The notes under the pieces: model-generated
Told to the model about the DNA's origin: nothing
The model's database searches: none
The model's input: only the letters and a program-made list of their open reading frames with translations
Program-made: the position numbers and the translations under genes
Shown here: positions 42,930 to 55,503 of the stretch, in pieces
Numbering within the stretch: position 1 is the stretch's first letter
How the letters are laid out: each line of letters begins with the position of its first letter
Assembly: GCF_021018805.1 (NCBI RefSeq)
Contig: NC_086247.1
Span: 122,623,094 to 122,687,093 of the forward strand
Length of the DNA: 64,000 nt
Direction: 5' to 3'
From: Prinia subflava
Taxonomy: Eukaryota; Chordata; Aves; Passeriformes; Cisticolidae

Positions 42930-44910
42930 GGCATGCTGAACCCTCTGGGTACCATTAAGTCTCCCTCTTTGGGAATGTATGCATTCAATCAGAAAGGAGA
43001 GGAAGAGGCAGAAAGCAGCCAGGCAGTGGCTACTCAAACCACACAGAGGTGCAAGTGAAATATTGGCTATGAGCAGCAAAACTATTTTGTCAGTTTGGCA
43101 ACAAATTTTATTCTAAGTAGAGTTCCCTATGCTGACACTAGCTGTTTTTTCCTGGTTCAAGCAGAGAGTGAGAAGGGGAACAACCGGGATAACCAAAGTC
43201 AACCTGACACCTTCTGTTCCAGGTGATCAGTCAATACTTTGCACAAAGTTTCTGCCGTCTCTGTAAAGCTGAGATAGCTGGCACAGCAAAGCAGGTAGCA
43301 GCTCTAGAAGCAGAAAACTGGCACGCTGGGGCTTATGCCAGTTTGATCCCTTCTGCTACTCTGTAACACAGGACATATTGTGGATTCTTTAGTTTCTACT
43401 TTATTTTAGAAATTATTCTTGTTTTGACAGATTTTGTAATCTCTTTTAGTTACAGAAAGACTTCAGAAACATTTAGCATCTGTGCTTTCTCTCAGTTTGC
43501 TTGTTCTTGACAATGCTCGTCTCAGAAAAAAGCCATGATCTTTCAAATCATGGGGGTCTATACTGACCTCACTGGTCATTGCAGCACTAGTCATTAGCAA
43601 ATGCAGTGTTACACTAACTAATTAAAGTCTTCTGGGTTTGGTATTTAGTTTAATACTCTGATTCAAAGCAATGTACTTATTTGTGCTGTGTTTATATGCA
43701 GCTGTGTGGCTTCACAACTGCCTTTAGCCGATTTGGGAAGGTAGTCCTCCAAAAAGAGTGACTCTTGCCCAGGTGTGCATCACCATTGATTTCCTTGTGG
43801 TTGTACCAGGGTGACCATGCAGCAGCTCAGAGAAACTCACCTAACCCAAGTGGAAAAAACAGTCAGACAAAAGATATTTTCTCAAATGAGCTGTTTCAGC
43901 TGCCTGTAGTGATGAGGCAGCACAGCCCCAACACAAAGGGAAGGTGAGAAGATGTGGCCAGGCACAGACTAGAATTGTTCCTTTCAGCAGCAGTGGAGAC
44001 CAGCTACAAGAGATGTGACACCATTCCTTCTCTGTGGGGTTAGCAGAACACCTCTACACCTATTCTCTTTGCTTTCATGGGGCCTCTTCCTCTTTCTCTC
44101 CTTTGTAGGAGGCTCTGCCATGCTGTGAAACCGTGCTTGTATCATAGCTGGAAAGAGAGGCATGCTGTTTGGACTCCTGAGCTGCCTTTGCTGGCAGCAT
44201 GACCCACACAAACACCTTATAGCTGTTACTTCAGCTCGGGTTTCAAGCCCAGACTCCACAATTATCCACACTGGTTTTCAGCTTCAACCTGTGTACAGGG
44301 AAAGTTGACTGATGTACTAGGAGGCAAAACCTAAGTAGGGAATGCAAACAGGAGAAATTAGTCTGAACTGAGGACACATGGGGCAGAGTTAGCTTATGTT
44401 ATACCTGGTGAACAAACAAGCCCAGAAAGAGGAATGCCTCGCAAGGATTCAGCATGAGTCACAGGATACGAGGAGCATCAAGACAAGTGGTGGCTTCATA
44501 GCAATTTTAACGCATATAATTAAAGTTTCATAGAATATGTGGATGAGGCTAAAAATAAGCAGGAAGGATGAAACAGTTACCATTCTCAAAGCATTTGTGA
44601 AATTGGATCCCCTATCTATCATGTTGCCAGTGCAGATATTTACAAAGACAGGTTAATACTGCTTTAACTGGTGCAATACAGTAACACTCTCTGGAGAGCT
44701 ACTGTGGCATGTGAGACATGTTGGTCTAGTATCCTCTTTGGCCTTGCTCCTAGCCATTTCTCTTGAGCCAAAAGCTGAAATGAGTGATCAAACGCTACCA
44801 TTTCACTGGGTTTACAGGTCTCACTGTACTATATAATTTGGAGAAGCTCTTTGGCTGGACATTTCTTATTCTTAAAGAATTTCAGGTCTAAAGTATGTCA
44901 TTATTATTAT
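42930..44910. other. Intergenic, no gene recognised
   Basis: Ordinary composition. Short open frames only, none with a recognised family. Confidence 0.5.
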
Positions 44911-45043
44911 TGTCATTGTCATTGTCATTGTCATTGTCATTGTCATTGTCATTGTTATTGGTTTATTTTATTTTATTTTATTTTATTTTATTTTATTTTA
45001 TTTTATTTTATTTTATTTTATTTTATTTTATTTTATTTTTTAT
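44911..45043 (+). repeat. Compound microsatellite (TGTCAT)n then (TTTTA)n
   Basis: About seven TGTCAT hexamers (44911-44953) pass through a short link (GTTATTGG) into about 16 TTTTA pentamers (44963-45043). Confidence 0.97.
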
Positions 45044-48000
45044 TGTAAGCATTTTTTTACTTGTTTTCAAAAGAACTCCAAGGTTCTTGACCAGCCCAGT
45101 ATCTCCCAGTCACAAATTAATTTTTGCCAAATCTGCTATTTGGCTTCTGAGGAGAGGATGCCAATAGCTGTGTGTCTGTGCCATAGTCTGGGGAGAACCT
45201 GTTGGTGTTAGCACAAGTGTCTGATCTTCTAATTTCATCAGAAGACCCAAAATTCTGAAGAATGTGCCTGGGATGTGACTTCAGCAGATACCCAATGCCC
45301 TCCAGAAAAGAAGCACTGATATCACTCTAGAGTGAACGAACCTGCCCTGTCTACAGACCTTTTTAGCCTATATTTACTATTAGTGAAGGAACACATTAAA
45401 GACGAGAGTCAGCAGTGACTGTAAATGATCTCAGTGGCCAAGAAAGCCTTGCTCCCCATGCCCTTGCTCCCTTTCTTCCTGACCCACGTGTTCCTGTCTC
45501 CTCAAGCATCCATCCTTCCTTGCTGCAGTTATAACAGGCTTTGTTGTGAATTGACATGACCCGCTGCTGACTAAAAGTGGTTCCCAAAAAGACCTCATTA
45601 GCTGTGGAGCTGGCATGGTGGAAGCATCAGGAGGGAGTGGTCAGTGCTGGGGCAGAAAGGAAGAGTGGGAAGGGCAGGGAATAGTGTGTGTCTCAGCTGT
45701 GGAGGGGTGTTGAGTCAGCTGCCTAGAGCTGTGGAACCATCCCCCGAGGATGAACAGTCTGTCTTCCAACCAATAACAGTGAAAATGCTAATCAATAAGG
45801 TTCTATAAACTCTGGTTAACAGTGTTGCTACAATTACGAATGAAGGCAAAAACTGGAAGGTAATGCTCTTCAAGCCTGCTTTTGCTGCAGGTATACCACT
45901 GATAATAGAGTAATATGCAGTTGAAACTTAATTGGAACACTAAGGAAAGCTTGAGCTATTTGTGGTATTTAATAATTTAACAGTACAACTTGCACTGATT
46001 GTAGTAGTATTCATTTTTCTACTTAATTTAATTATTACTTCTATTTCTTAATTAATAATGCAAGAGTGTATTTTTATGTAGCACTTTTTTTGTGCAGTTC
46101 CTATTTTGCACTGGAATTTAATAATGATCTTCCTGTTGTTTGTAAAAATTGAATACATTCCAGTACACAGACATTCTGAAAAATTGCTTGAGTCTGTAAT
46201 CTATGAGATCCCTTCAAGGTTCATTAAGAGGATCTTATCACTAGATGTTTATTTCAGGCTGTGTAAGAGCCCTCTAATTTTTACATTCTTATGTTTACAA
46301 CACTCAGGTAAAAACAGGGAGTTTTATTTCTGGCACAACAGCTGGGCTATCAAAGCCCAGAGATGCTTAAGTCTTTATTCAAAAAGGTTATTTAAGATCA
46401 TGGATCCCACTAGATGACTTACCTAGAGTATTAAGAAAAGCTTTAGTAGATCACTGAACTTACATCTGCCAAATCCAAGAGGATCTTCCTTACTACTGGA
46501 CTTTGCTGTCTCACTAAGATTGCAATAAAGAGCCATTTAAAGCTGGGTTTAGAGTACTTCATTGAGTGGGAAGAAAGATTTTCTTCTAAGGAAAGTTTTG
46601 AATGTAGATCACAGGAGGGCAAAAAGGATATAAAATAGCTGCTGATGTACATGATGGCTTTTATGGGTAAGAAAAATGAAAGCTGTAATGTTTTGAGAAA
46701 AAAAAATCCACGATATGAACAACAAGCCTAAATTAAGGAACACTGGGTTATACTGAAGCCCTAAGGGAATGAAGTCAGTAGAGAATAATCATTCTGCTAG
46801 AAAAATAAAGGAGGTACTCCATAGATTAACTTAACATAGCTCTAGAACAAGATCTTGTTACTGAGAAAGCCAGCGTGTTGACAGCCTGTGCACTTATTCA
46901 GAATGTATAGCATGGAAAAATTATAAAATAATCAATTTTAAGGTTATGTCTTAAATGTGAAGAAATAAGATGCTATATTTGTGTTATGGGCTTAGTTTGG
47001 TGTATTGATGATAAAATACTTCTCAGTGGTTAAGATAATTTATGAGTATAGTCATGGGCCTAAATTTTGTACCTCTATTTTATATGAAGTCAGTTTGGTT
47101 GGGATATTTTAGTGGACCTGCATGCAATTTTTATGGCTAAGAAAGCAAATTTTAAATTGAAATGCATAAAATGAGGAATGAACATTTTCCAAAGGAATTT
47201 GCCCTGACATGAAAGAAATTCTTGGTAGAACCTCTAATCTACTATGCTTGATATAGGAGATCAGACTAAAGGAAGAAAAAAAGGTGAATTCTCAACAGGT
47301 GGCATAGACAGAATATACTTTATTGTGACCTGCCTTGCTCTGGGAGTTTTAAGTATCATTGGTAACAGAACTGGACTTTAGGTCTGTGGATGACTTAGTC
47401 TGATTAGACTTACTTTCCAGAATGTAGTTTCACTCAATAAACATTTTATATTTTCATTACATAGTATTCAACTTTTAATTTTTAAAAAAATTTATTATGA
47501 CATTATTAATAAAACTGATTTTATACAATGCATTGTATATAGAAAAAGAAGTATTCAAGTGTTGTTATTTTGTCAGTTCCATGAATAATGTATTTTCTGT
47601 TCACAATATCTTCTTCCATAGTGTATATATATGGGCTATTTATATGTGTTATAATAATAAATTATTCTCTTCAGGATGTTCAGAGTATTTGATTTAATGA
47701 CTGGAAACTAGTTTTAAATGCTAGAATTAAAGACAGATATTGCTGGGTAATCTTGAAACAAGAAAATTATTAAATACATGAAAATTGTCAGAAAGCAGCA
47801 ATCTATATTAAAAAGGAAAAACACGTTGGAATTACGCAGTGAGTTTTTTATTCTTATATTGTCCAAGTTAATAATGTTCCACTGATTTTACAAATAACAA
47901 TCTGTTTCCACTGCATTTCATCTTTTTCCTTTCCCAGAGCAGTATTCCTGATAAGACTCACTCAAGTAAACATTGACACATTTGAAAAAGAAACAGAGGG

Positions 48001-49189
48001 TAAAATTTTCCGGGATGTATTTCCATAATCCCCTTTTCTAACATTTCACTGTCCCTTGAGAAGGGGAGGTTTTGCTCCTCTTGTGCTCACAGGGCCTCGT
48101 TGCAAGCGCTGTTGGCTCCCACAGAGTCCTTTCTCCTCCTCTGCTTGCTGTAATATTCATCAGCCCCCTCCCCAAGCCAGCTGAGCTCACTGCTCAAGAT
48201 GCTCCCTGCTCACAGAGAATGCTCTCTTTTCCTGTGCTTGTGTGCTGTGTTACTGAGCTGAACAGGTCACAACGAGGTGCCCGCTGCTACCTGCATGGTG
48301 GGAGCAGGTGCTAGGGGACACAGAGGAGGGAAACACAGGGAGTGTTTTTCCTTTTTCTGTGGTGAGGAGTGGTGCCATCAGACCACCCTGCTTAATGTAA
48401 CTTCAAGTTCACTTAGTGAAAAAGCAAAGGTGCTTTTTTGCTAGGTCAATTATTGTGAAGACAGAGAGGGGAACCCCTAGAGAGACTGTAGCCTCTGAGT
48501 GACTCCCAGTGGAATAACAACGATGATTAAATGATCATGAAGGCATTGTGTTGATATGGCATTTAATAATTTACTATGCTACTGAATTAGCCAATAAGAA
48601 ATTTTAGAAATTGTTTGATCAGCTTTATTCTGAAATGATTTAGCTGCAGATACTCTAATGAAGAATTTTTACTTTCTTTCTCTCTCTCTCTCTTTTTTTT
48701 TTTTTAATGAGGCTGTCCCACATTTCCTACCACAAGTGATTTTTAGCTCTCTGAGATTCTGTTAATGAACACACTAACAGACAGCATCAGCTCTTCACAG
48801 CAGTCTAACAAAGTTTTGAAGACTAAGCAAGTCTTCTCCCAGCACTCTCACTACCTACTGAGGATAGGGTTTAAAGCACAGTGAGGACCTACCAGGTTGT
48901 ATCCCTGGATAATACTGAGCTAATTACATAGCTGGTGTTCAGAGCAACTGGGAAACTGAAAATGCAAGAAAGCAAAGATATTTTCAGTGTCTTTAGCTTC
49001 CATTCCAATGGAATGACATGGCTTGTTCCTTCCAACCCCTATGCTAGAAACTGCAGCTCCTTCATCTCCTCCCAAACTAGCCAGTCATCACTGCTTGATA
49101 AGGTGTTCATAACTTAAGGCAGTGATAAATTTCAGGTATTCATCAGTGAAGACATGAAAACAAGCTGAAGAAGAGCCAAAGTTCTGCTT
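45044..49189. other. Intergenic, no gene recognised
   Basis: AT-rich in 45900-47900, with long stretches of A/T-rich sequence that could include conserved noncoding DNA. I cannot test that here. A (TC)n run is at about 48677-48692. Confidence 0.5.
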
Positions 49190-49514
49190 CATTACTGACT
49201 CCTAGTACCTGAAGGGAACAGACAAGAGAGATGGAGAGGGACTATTTACAAAAACTTGTAGTGACAGGACAAGGGGGAATGGATTCAAACTGAAAGAGAG
49301 TAAGCTTAGATTAGAGAGGAGAAAAAAATTCTTTCCTGTAAGGTGATGAGACACAGGAACATGTTGCCCAGAATAATTAAGGAGGCCCCATCTTTGGAAG
49401 TGTTTAAGGCCAGGTTGGATAGGGCTCTTAGCAATCTGGTCTGGTGAAAGGTGTCCCTGCCTATGGCAGGATGGTTGGAATTAGATAATCCTTTAGGTCC
49501 CTTCCAGTGCAAAC
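49190..49514 (+). mobile_element. CR1 LINE 3' fragment
   Basis: The copy runs from CCTAGTACCTGAAGGGAAC through GTAGTGACAGGACAAGGGGG to GGTCCCTTCCAGTGCAAACT, the normal 3' end. The tail passes without a break into the CTATT array. Confidence 0.9.
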
Positions 49515-49682
49515 TCTATTCTATTCTATTCTATTCTATTCTATTCTATTCTATTCTATTCTATTCTATTCTATTCTATTCTATTCTATTCTATTCTATT
49601 CTATTCTATTCTATTCTATTCTATTCTATTCTATTCTATTCTATTCTATTCTATTCTATTCTATTCTATTCTATTCTATTCT
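49515..49682 (+). repeat. (CTATT)n microsatellite grown from a CR1 tail
   Basis: About 33 copies of CTATT without visible interruption. It begins exactly where the CR1 octamer tail (ATTCTATG) should begin. Confidence 0.98.
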
Positions 49683-49845
49683 CCCCTCCTGGGGAGGTGG
49701 TAGATCATGGTGGATCACCCATCCCTGTCAGAGTTTAGGGCACCTTTGAACAATGCCATTGATGATATACTCTAAGTGTTGGTCAGCGCTGAAGTGGTCA
49801 GGCAGTTGGACTGGATGATCTTTGTAGGTCCATTCCAACTGAAGT
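49683..49845 (+). mobile_element. Second CR1 3'-end fragment
   Basis: GGGGAGGTGGTAGATCATGG through GGCAGTTGGACTGGATGATC to GGTCCATTCCAACTGAA is another CR1 3' end of a different subfamily. It directly follows the CTATT array. Confidence 0.8.
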
Positions 49846-51221
49846 AGAAAATAAATGAAACAAAGCGCCAGTTTAGAACAGCTGATCATTTGAGTCTCAT
49901 CTCTCTGTCTGGGCCCCTGCACAATGGGCTGTGGAAGGGTGACCTGCTCTGGTCAGCCCCTTGGCCCCTTCCAGCTAGCTTCCCAGCCAACTGCACAGAA
50001 GGCACAAGAAGGAGCTAGGTTTATAAACAGATATCTCATCCAGATCCAAAAAGATTATTTTGCATTAATGAAATACTGTTGAAAGATGAGCAGTTTTCTC
50101 TTTTAAATGGAAGTAACAAGTAACAGTTATTTGAAAAGATATTAAAGCCAAGAAATGCATGTTTCAAGAGACTGTAAGCAATGTCACTTGTGGCTGTCAG
50201 ACACCTTAAATATCTATGATTATGCTTGAACAGGAAGAATGACAAGTGTGGCTTTTTAAAAGAAAAAGTCAGTGGTTTTTCTTTTCAGCACTGAAAAGAC
50301 AGGATCCAATACTTTGGCATTTAACAAGAGCTATTTTTCTGTGTCCCTGGTTGAAAGGAAGAGTGAATGAAGAGAGAATGATAAGCTCAAGCCTGAGATC
50401 CTTCTGCTAGCTTACTCAGGTGGAAAAAAGGACAATTATCATGAAGAAGAAAGTTACAAGTATATCAGATTGCAAAAACACAAAAGATTATTCTCTAATG
50501 ACAGATAGCAAAGCCAACTTACCAATGTTTTCTGGAAACATTGTGTTTTAATTTTATGTGGCAGATATTTCCACAGAATATCAAAAACACTTTCAGTTAC
50601 TTCTTCAGTGGCTATAAAAGCAACATCTAATCACAGAGAGGTTTATCTAACCATGTTAAAAAACCACCAGCTTGAACTGTGTTTAGTTTCAGATTGTACT
50701 CTTTGCATAAGGCAAATATAAAGACTTTTTACTTAGAATAATTCCTACTTTTGTTAGTGTTTCCCTGCTTTATTCAAGGTAGAACATACCTTCCAAAGTA
50801 GTCTAGGCTTAAACTAGTTCTGATCGCAGCCTGGATGTTGTGTTTGACTCTGATTTGCTGCATAAGGAAGAACCTGTTCAGATTCAGTAGGCGTGTGCAG
50901 CTTTCTTGTAGCTTCCTTTAATAACCTGTCTATACTGGACAGGGCAAATGCAAAGCAGCATCAGAAGTCATAGCCATTTGTTGTAATTGTAGTCTTGAGT
51001 GAGGAGACAGAGGTGGCAGAAGCTGAAAGACGAGGAAGTGGTCAGGAGAGGATGAGGCACACAGTGATGTAGCCCTGTAAAACTCCTACTGATGCAAATG
51101 CATCACAGAACTCTTAGTAACCACAGCCTGCCCTTGGGCTGTCGAGCTTTCCTCCAGCAAGGTGATCTATCCAGCCTTTCCTTAGCCACAGCTCTGTATT
51201 TGTTCTCACTGTAAGGAGAGC
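49846..51221. other. Intergenic, nothing recognised
   Basis: No recognised gene or repeat. Confidence 0.5.
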
Positions 51222-51818
51222 AGTGTGCCCTTGTGGCCTAGAAGGCCAAAGGAAACCTGGAGGGCATCAGGAAGAGGACTTCCAGCAGGTTGAGAGAGAT
51301 GATCCTGCTCCTGCTCTCAACCCTCGTGAGGCTGCATCTGTAGTAATGTATCCAGTTCTGGGCTCCTCAGCACAAGAGACACATGGAGTTCCTGGAGCTG
51401 GTCTGGCAGAGGGCTACAAGGATCATTAAGGGACTGGAGCATCTCTGCTACAAGGAAAGGCTGAGGGAGCTAGGCCTGTTCAGCCTCAAGCAGAGATGAC
51501 TGAAAGGGAACCTCAGGAATGTCTGTCAGTATCTGAGGGGAGGGTGCCAAGAAGCTGTAGCCAGGCTGTTCTCAGGGGTGCTGAGCAATAGGACAGGAGG
51601 CAGTGGGCAGAAACTGCTGCACAGGAAATTCCACCTGAACATGAGGGAAACATTCTTTACTGTGCAGTGACTGAGCACTGGAGCAGATTGCCCAGAGGTC
51701 TTGTGGAGTCTCCCTCACTAGAGATATTCAAGAGCTGTCTGGATGCAGTTCTGTGCAATGTGCTCTAGGATGACCCTTCCAAACCTTTCCCATTATGTGA
51801 TTCTGTGTTTCTGTGAAA
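51222..51818 (+). mobile_element. CR1 LINE fragment (ORF2 C-terminal part to tail)
   Basis: The copy runs from TGCCCTTGTGGCCTAGAAGG through GGAAAGGCTGAGGGAGCTAG to a tail TGTGATTCTGTGTTTCTGTG. The reading frame is broken. Confidence 0.9.
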
Positions 51819-54800
51819 GAAAACCTAAACCTGCCACTTTAAGTACCTAAAACCAGGACAGCATCCCCTTGGAAGGATGTTTCTTAAGATTCCCATCTAT
51901 TTCAGAGAAATAAAACAGGTGTCTTCTGCAGCAAATTCCAGGCAGATGAAAAAAACATATTGAAGATAGGTAAACAACACATAATTCTTCTTTAACCATT
52001 TGGTAGCATAGAGTATCAGAAACTCTGGAATTTCCATAGTCACAGGCACTATGAGGCCACAGATGAAAACAACTCCTTCCCAATCAAATTTTGCAACAAC
52101 ATTGTCTCAGATGAAAAAGGAGCTAAGGAGCTCATGGCAAAACACAAAACATTTGGTCTTCATAAATGTATATTTTAACATGGGTACAACCTGGAAAACT
52201 ATGTTCACAAATAGGTGATGTATACATGAAAGATGATGGATAACATTACTGAAAATATTTGCTGCTTCTGCAGAAGCAATCTTGTCATTTTCTGTATTTT
52301 TCATGTGTGTTAGCAGCATAAACATTGCAACAATTTTATTCTAAAATGATTAGAAGAAATAAATGCCTCAGTTTTCATGTTGTGTTATACCTGACAGTCC
52401 ACCACAGACACCTCTGCATAAATTTCACTAGGTTTTATCTCAATTTTTAACCTTTCAAAATGCAAAAATCCTTCCATTTCTTCAAGTTAGAGAAATAGTG
52501 ATTTGTCTTTTAACAGTTTTCTTTTTAACAGTTGCCATCACTATTTTCATCCTAATAGAGCGATCTTGTCTAAAATTAATGATAAAGATGATGATTTCAA
52601 TAAGACTCATGTCTGTGCTATCCTAGCACAGCACAATTATATATGAAGCTAAAAGGTTAAGTCTAATATTTATGATGAGGATAATAAACAAGATACATAA
52701 AACTAAAAGGTTACTTGGGCCTTTTTTTGTTAGTATTTACTATGTGATAAATATTTATCCTAAATATTTCATTTGACTAACATGTGAAAAGATAGATGTG
52801 CAAGGAGGTACACAATCTACTCAAACATACTTTAAAAATTTAGTAGCAATGGGGTTAATTTCTGTAGGAAGCTTGTAAGAAAACGAGATGATTTGTTTTA
52901 AAGTTGCTGCATAAATGCTATCTGTTATTTGACATCAAATCTCTGAGATACTTTATAAATTTCTAATGTATTCTTCAAAGAGTTACTGTCTTCTAGTAGC
53001 CTAGATCAAAGAGTCTACATTTGACTGTAAAATTGAGGAAATATAAACTATTGGTTTCCTCACTGAATCCCAAACTCTTTGCTTTTTCTGCAGCCTCACA
53101 GTCATTATCAAGCTCTGAACGCAAAAGAATGAGCTGGCTTCTTTCAGGCTGTAGCAGGAGAGAACGACAGCTCTTTCCAACTGTCCCGCACGCTCTTAGA
53201 GGTCATATCACTGATTAACATCCCACGTGCATTAGCTTCAGTTTAGGCATCTAAACTTTTCTGTCTTCAGCATGCATCTTTAACTTTACTCTTACTGCTT
53301 AATTTATTATTAAAGCATTTGCTTCCAATACTGAAGTAAATATCATCCTGCTGGAAAAATAATTTGCTGATATCAAGGTGAGCTGTGAACCCCTGACTGG
53401 GTGGGTCAGCAGAAAACGGGTAGGAGAGTGAATTAAGGCTGGGAAAACCGTAGAATGGCTTGGGAAGATGAAGAGGATATGAAAGGGATATCATAAAAAT
53501 CTATTACCTTTTCCTTTTCTAGAAAATTCTCAGAGTGGATGGGAAACGGGACATGGACGGTGATAGACATGTCTGAGCACCAGCACTTTCCTTATCAGCC
53601 TGTGCAGTGAATTCTGTGAAGAAGCAGGGAGTTGATCAATTCTACCCATTTTACCTGATCTGTCATTACTACAGGGAAAAGAGCAGCAGAGGAGAAGATG
53701 AGGCTTTATTGAAGGTATGTGTTACCCCTGCCTTACAAAAACTTATTTACAGCACCAAAGTCGTAGTGATCCCTGGAAGATCTATGTCTCCACCTATGGA
53801 TAGATAGGTGATAAGTAACTGTGTTAACTGTACAGCTGTCTGGTCTTTAGAACTTGATGTTTCTGTATGCGCTAAGGAAAGTGCAGCTATAGACTTGTAC
53901 AGACTAATTTAACACCTCTAGAAGGTGATTATTTTACGCCAGGAAATTCTACACTAGAAATATGCTGATCCATTTCAGGAGGTGCTTAAGCAGGAACTGG
54001 GCGTCAGACTCCTTTCAGCAACTGAGTCTCCTGTGGCCTTTTTGCTTGGTTGTTTGTTTAGAACCTATTTTTTAAAGGTAATTGAGATATCTTCCTGCCT
54101 TAAATTATGTGGGATCTTGTTCAAAACCCAGCCAAAACCCAGGTTGCAGAGTCTATAGAGAAATGCAGTGGTTTGTGTTTTGTCCTCTTCAAATCTTACC
54201 CCAGGACGATGATGAACACCACCAGTTCCCATTGAATCTGACACAATCGTGGTGGCAGTCAAGATCTCTCAGCTGAGAATTGCCCTTCTTAAAGCAGATG
54301 AATGGTAAACATAATGTTGTTTGAATTGTAACACAATGTTCATATAATCTTAGTATTTAGCAAAATGGCAAATAAGACCTATTGAAATAATGTCTTCTTT
54401 CCTACAGTGGCTTTAGTCCTTGTGGCACTATTTGACAATCTAGTAGTAAAAAGTCTTATTAATTTGCCTGTAAAAGAAAGGTATACTGAAAGACTTTTAA
54501 TACACTTTGCCACAGGAAAATTTACTGGCTGTGTAATTTCATGAGTTGCATATGTTGAATATGGTATTTATGATGAGGATAGGAAACAAAATATATTAAT
54601 ATGTAACTGAAAATTACTTATGCTGCCGTTTTGCAATTAATCTTTGGCATAAATCTGGAACAAGATCTACAAAAATTTCAACATGAAGACCTAAAATATA
54701 AGATTAATAACCTAAAATTGAGTACTGTTCTTGAATTGTAAGTAGAAATTTTTCTACTTACTTGTATCTTTAAATTTAATTAATTCCATTCAAATTCTGC

Positions 54801-55100
54801 ATGCATATATGATGAATGTGCCACAGGCCACCATTAAGGAAAAAATAAATGGATTTAAACATGCTGCAGTTTCTGCTGCACAATGTTAGATTTGCTGTAA
54901 AAATTTTAGATATGGGGGGATTATAATAAGGGATAAAGTTTAGATTTCCCTTTAAAAAGAAATAATCACAATAAACTTCTAATTCATTTGAATTTATTTT
55001 TGAAATTTGAATTAAATAATTTTTAAAGTGTAATATTTAAAATAAAGTAAAATATAATATTGATAGTTAATGTAGTCAAAAAAGAAGACATGAAAAAGAG
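51819..55100. other. Intergenic, no gene recognised
   Basis: AT-rich sequence. Segments at 52666-52699 and 54564-54594 share a motif (TATTTATGATGAGGATA), possibly two remnants of one old repeat. Confidence 0.5.
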
Positions 55101-55109
55101 AGTCAGGAA

Positions 55110-55503
55110 TAAAACTCAAGGAAGGGAAGTGATACACAGTACAATTGCTCACCATTTGCTGACTGCTGCCCAACTCAGCCTTAAGCATTCATCAGAACCT
55201 CCAGCCCAGCTCCCATCCAGTTTGTATCCTGGACATGGTGTGGAATATCCCTTCAGCCAGTTTGGTCCAGCTGTCCTGGCTATGTTCTCTCCCAGCTTCT
55301 TTTGCACCTCCTCTCAAGCAAAGCATTAGAAACTGAAAAGTCCTTGAAAAGGTATGAGCGCTGCTGAGAAACAGCTAAACATCTCTGTGTTATCAACAAT
55401 ATTCTCATGCTAAATCCAGAAACAGCTAAATATCCATGTTATCAACATAATTCTCATGTTAAATCCAAAACACAGCTGTTAGGAAGAAAATCAACTTTAT
55501 CCC
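55110..55503 (-). mobile_element. Partial avian ERV LTR with 50-bp internal duplication
   Basis: The plus strand contains GGACATGGTGTGGAATATCC, CCAGCTGTCCTGGCTATG and GAAGAAAATCAACTTTATCC, the same LTR family and orientation as 35584-36145. The unit GAAACAGCTAAAC...TAAATCCA is present twice in tandem (55368-55418 and 55419-55467). The outer ends are lost. Confidence 0.75.
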
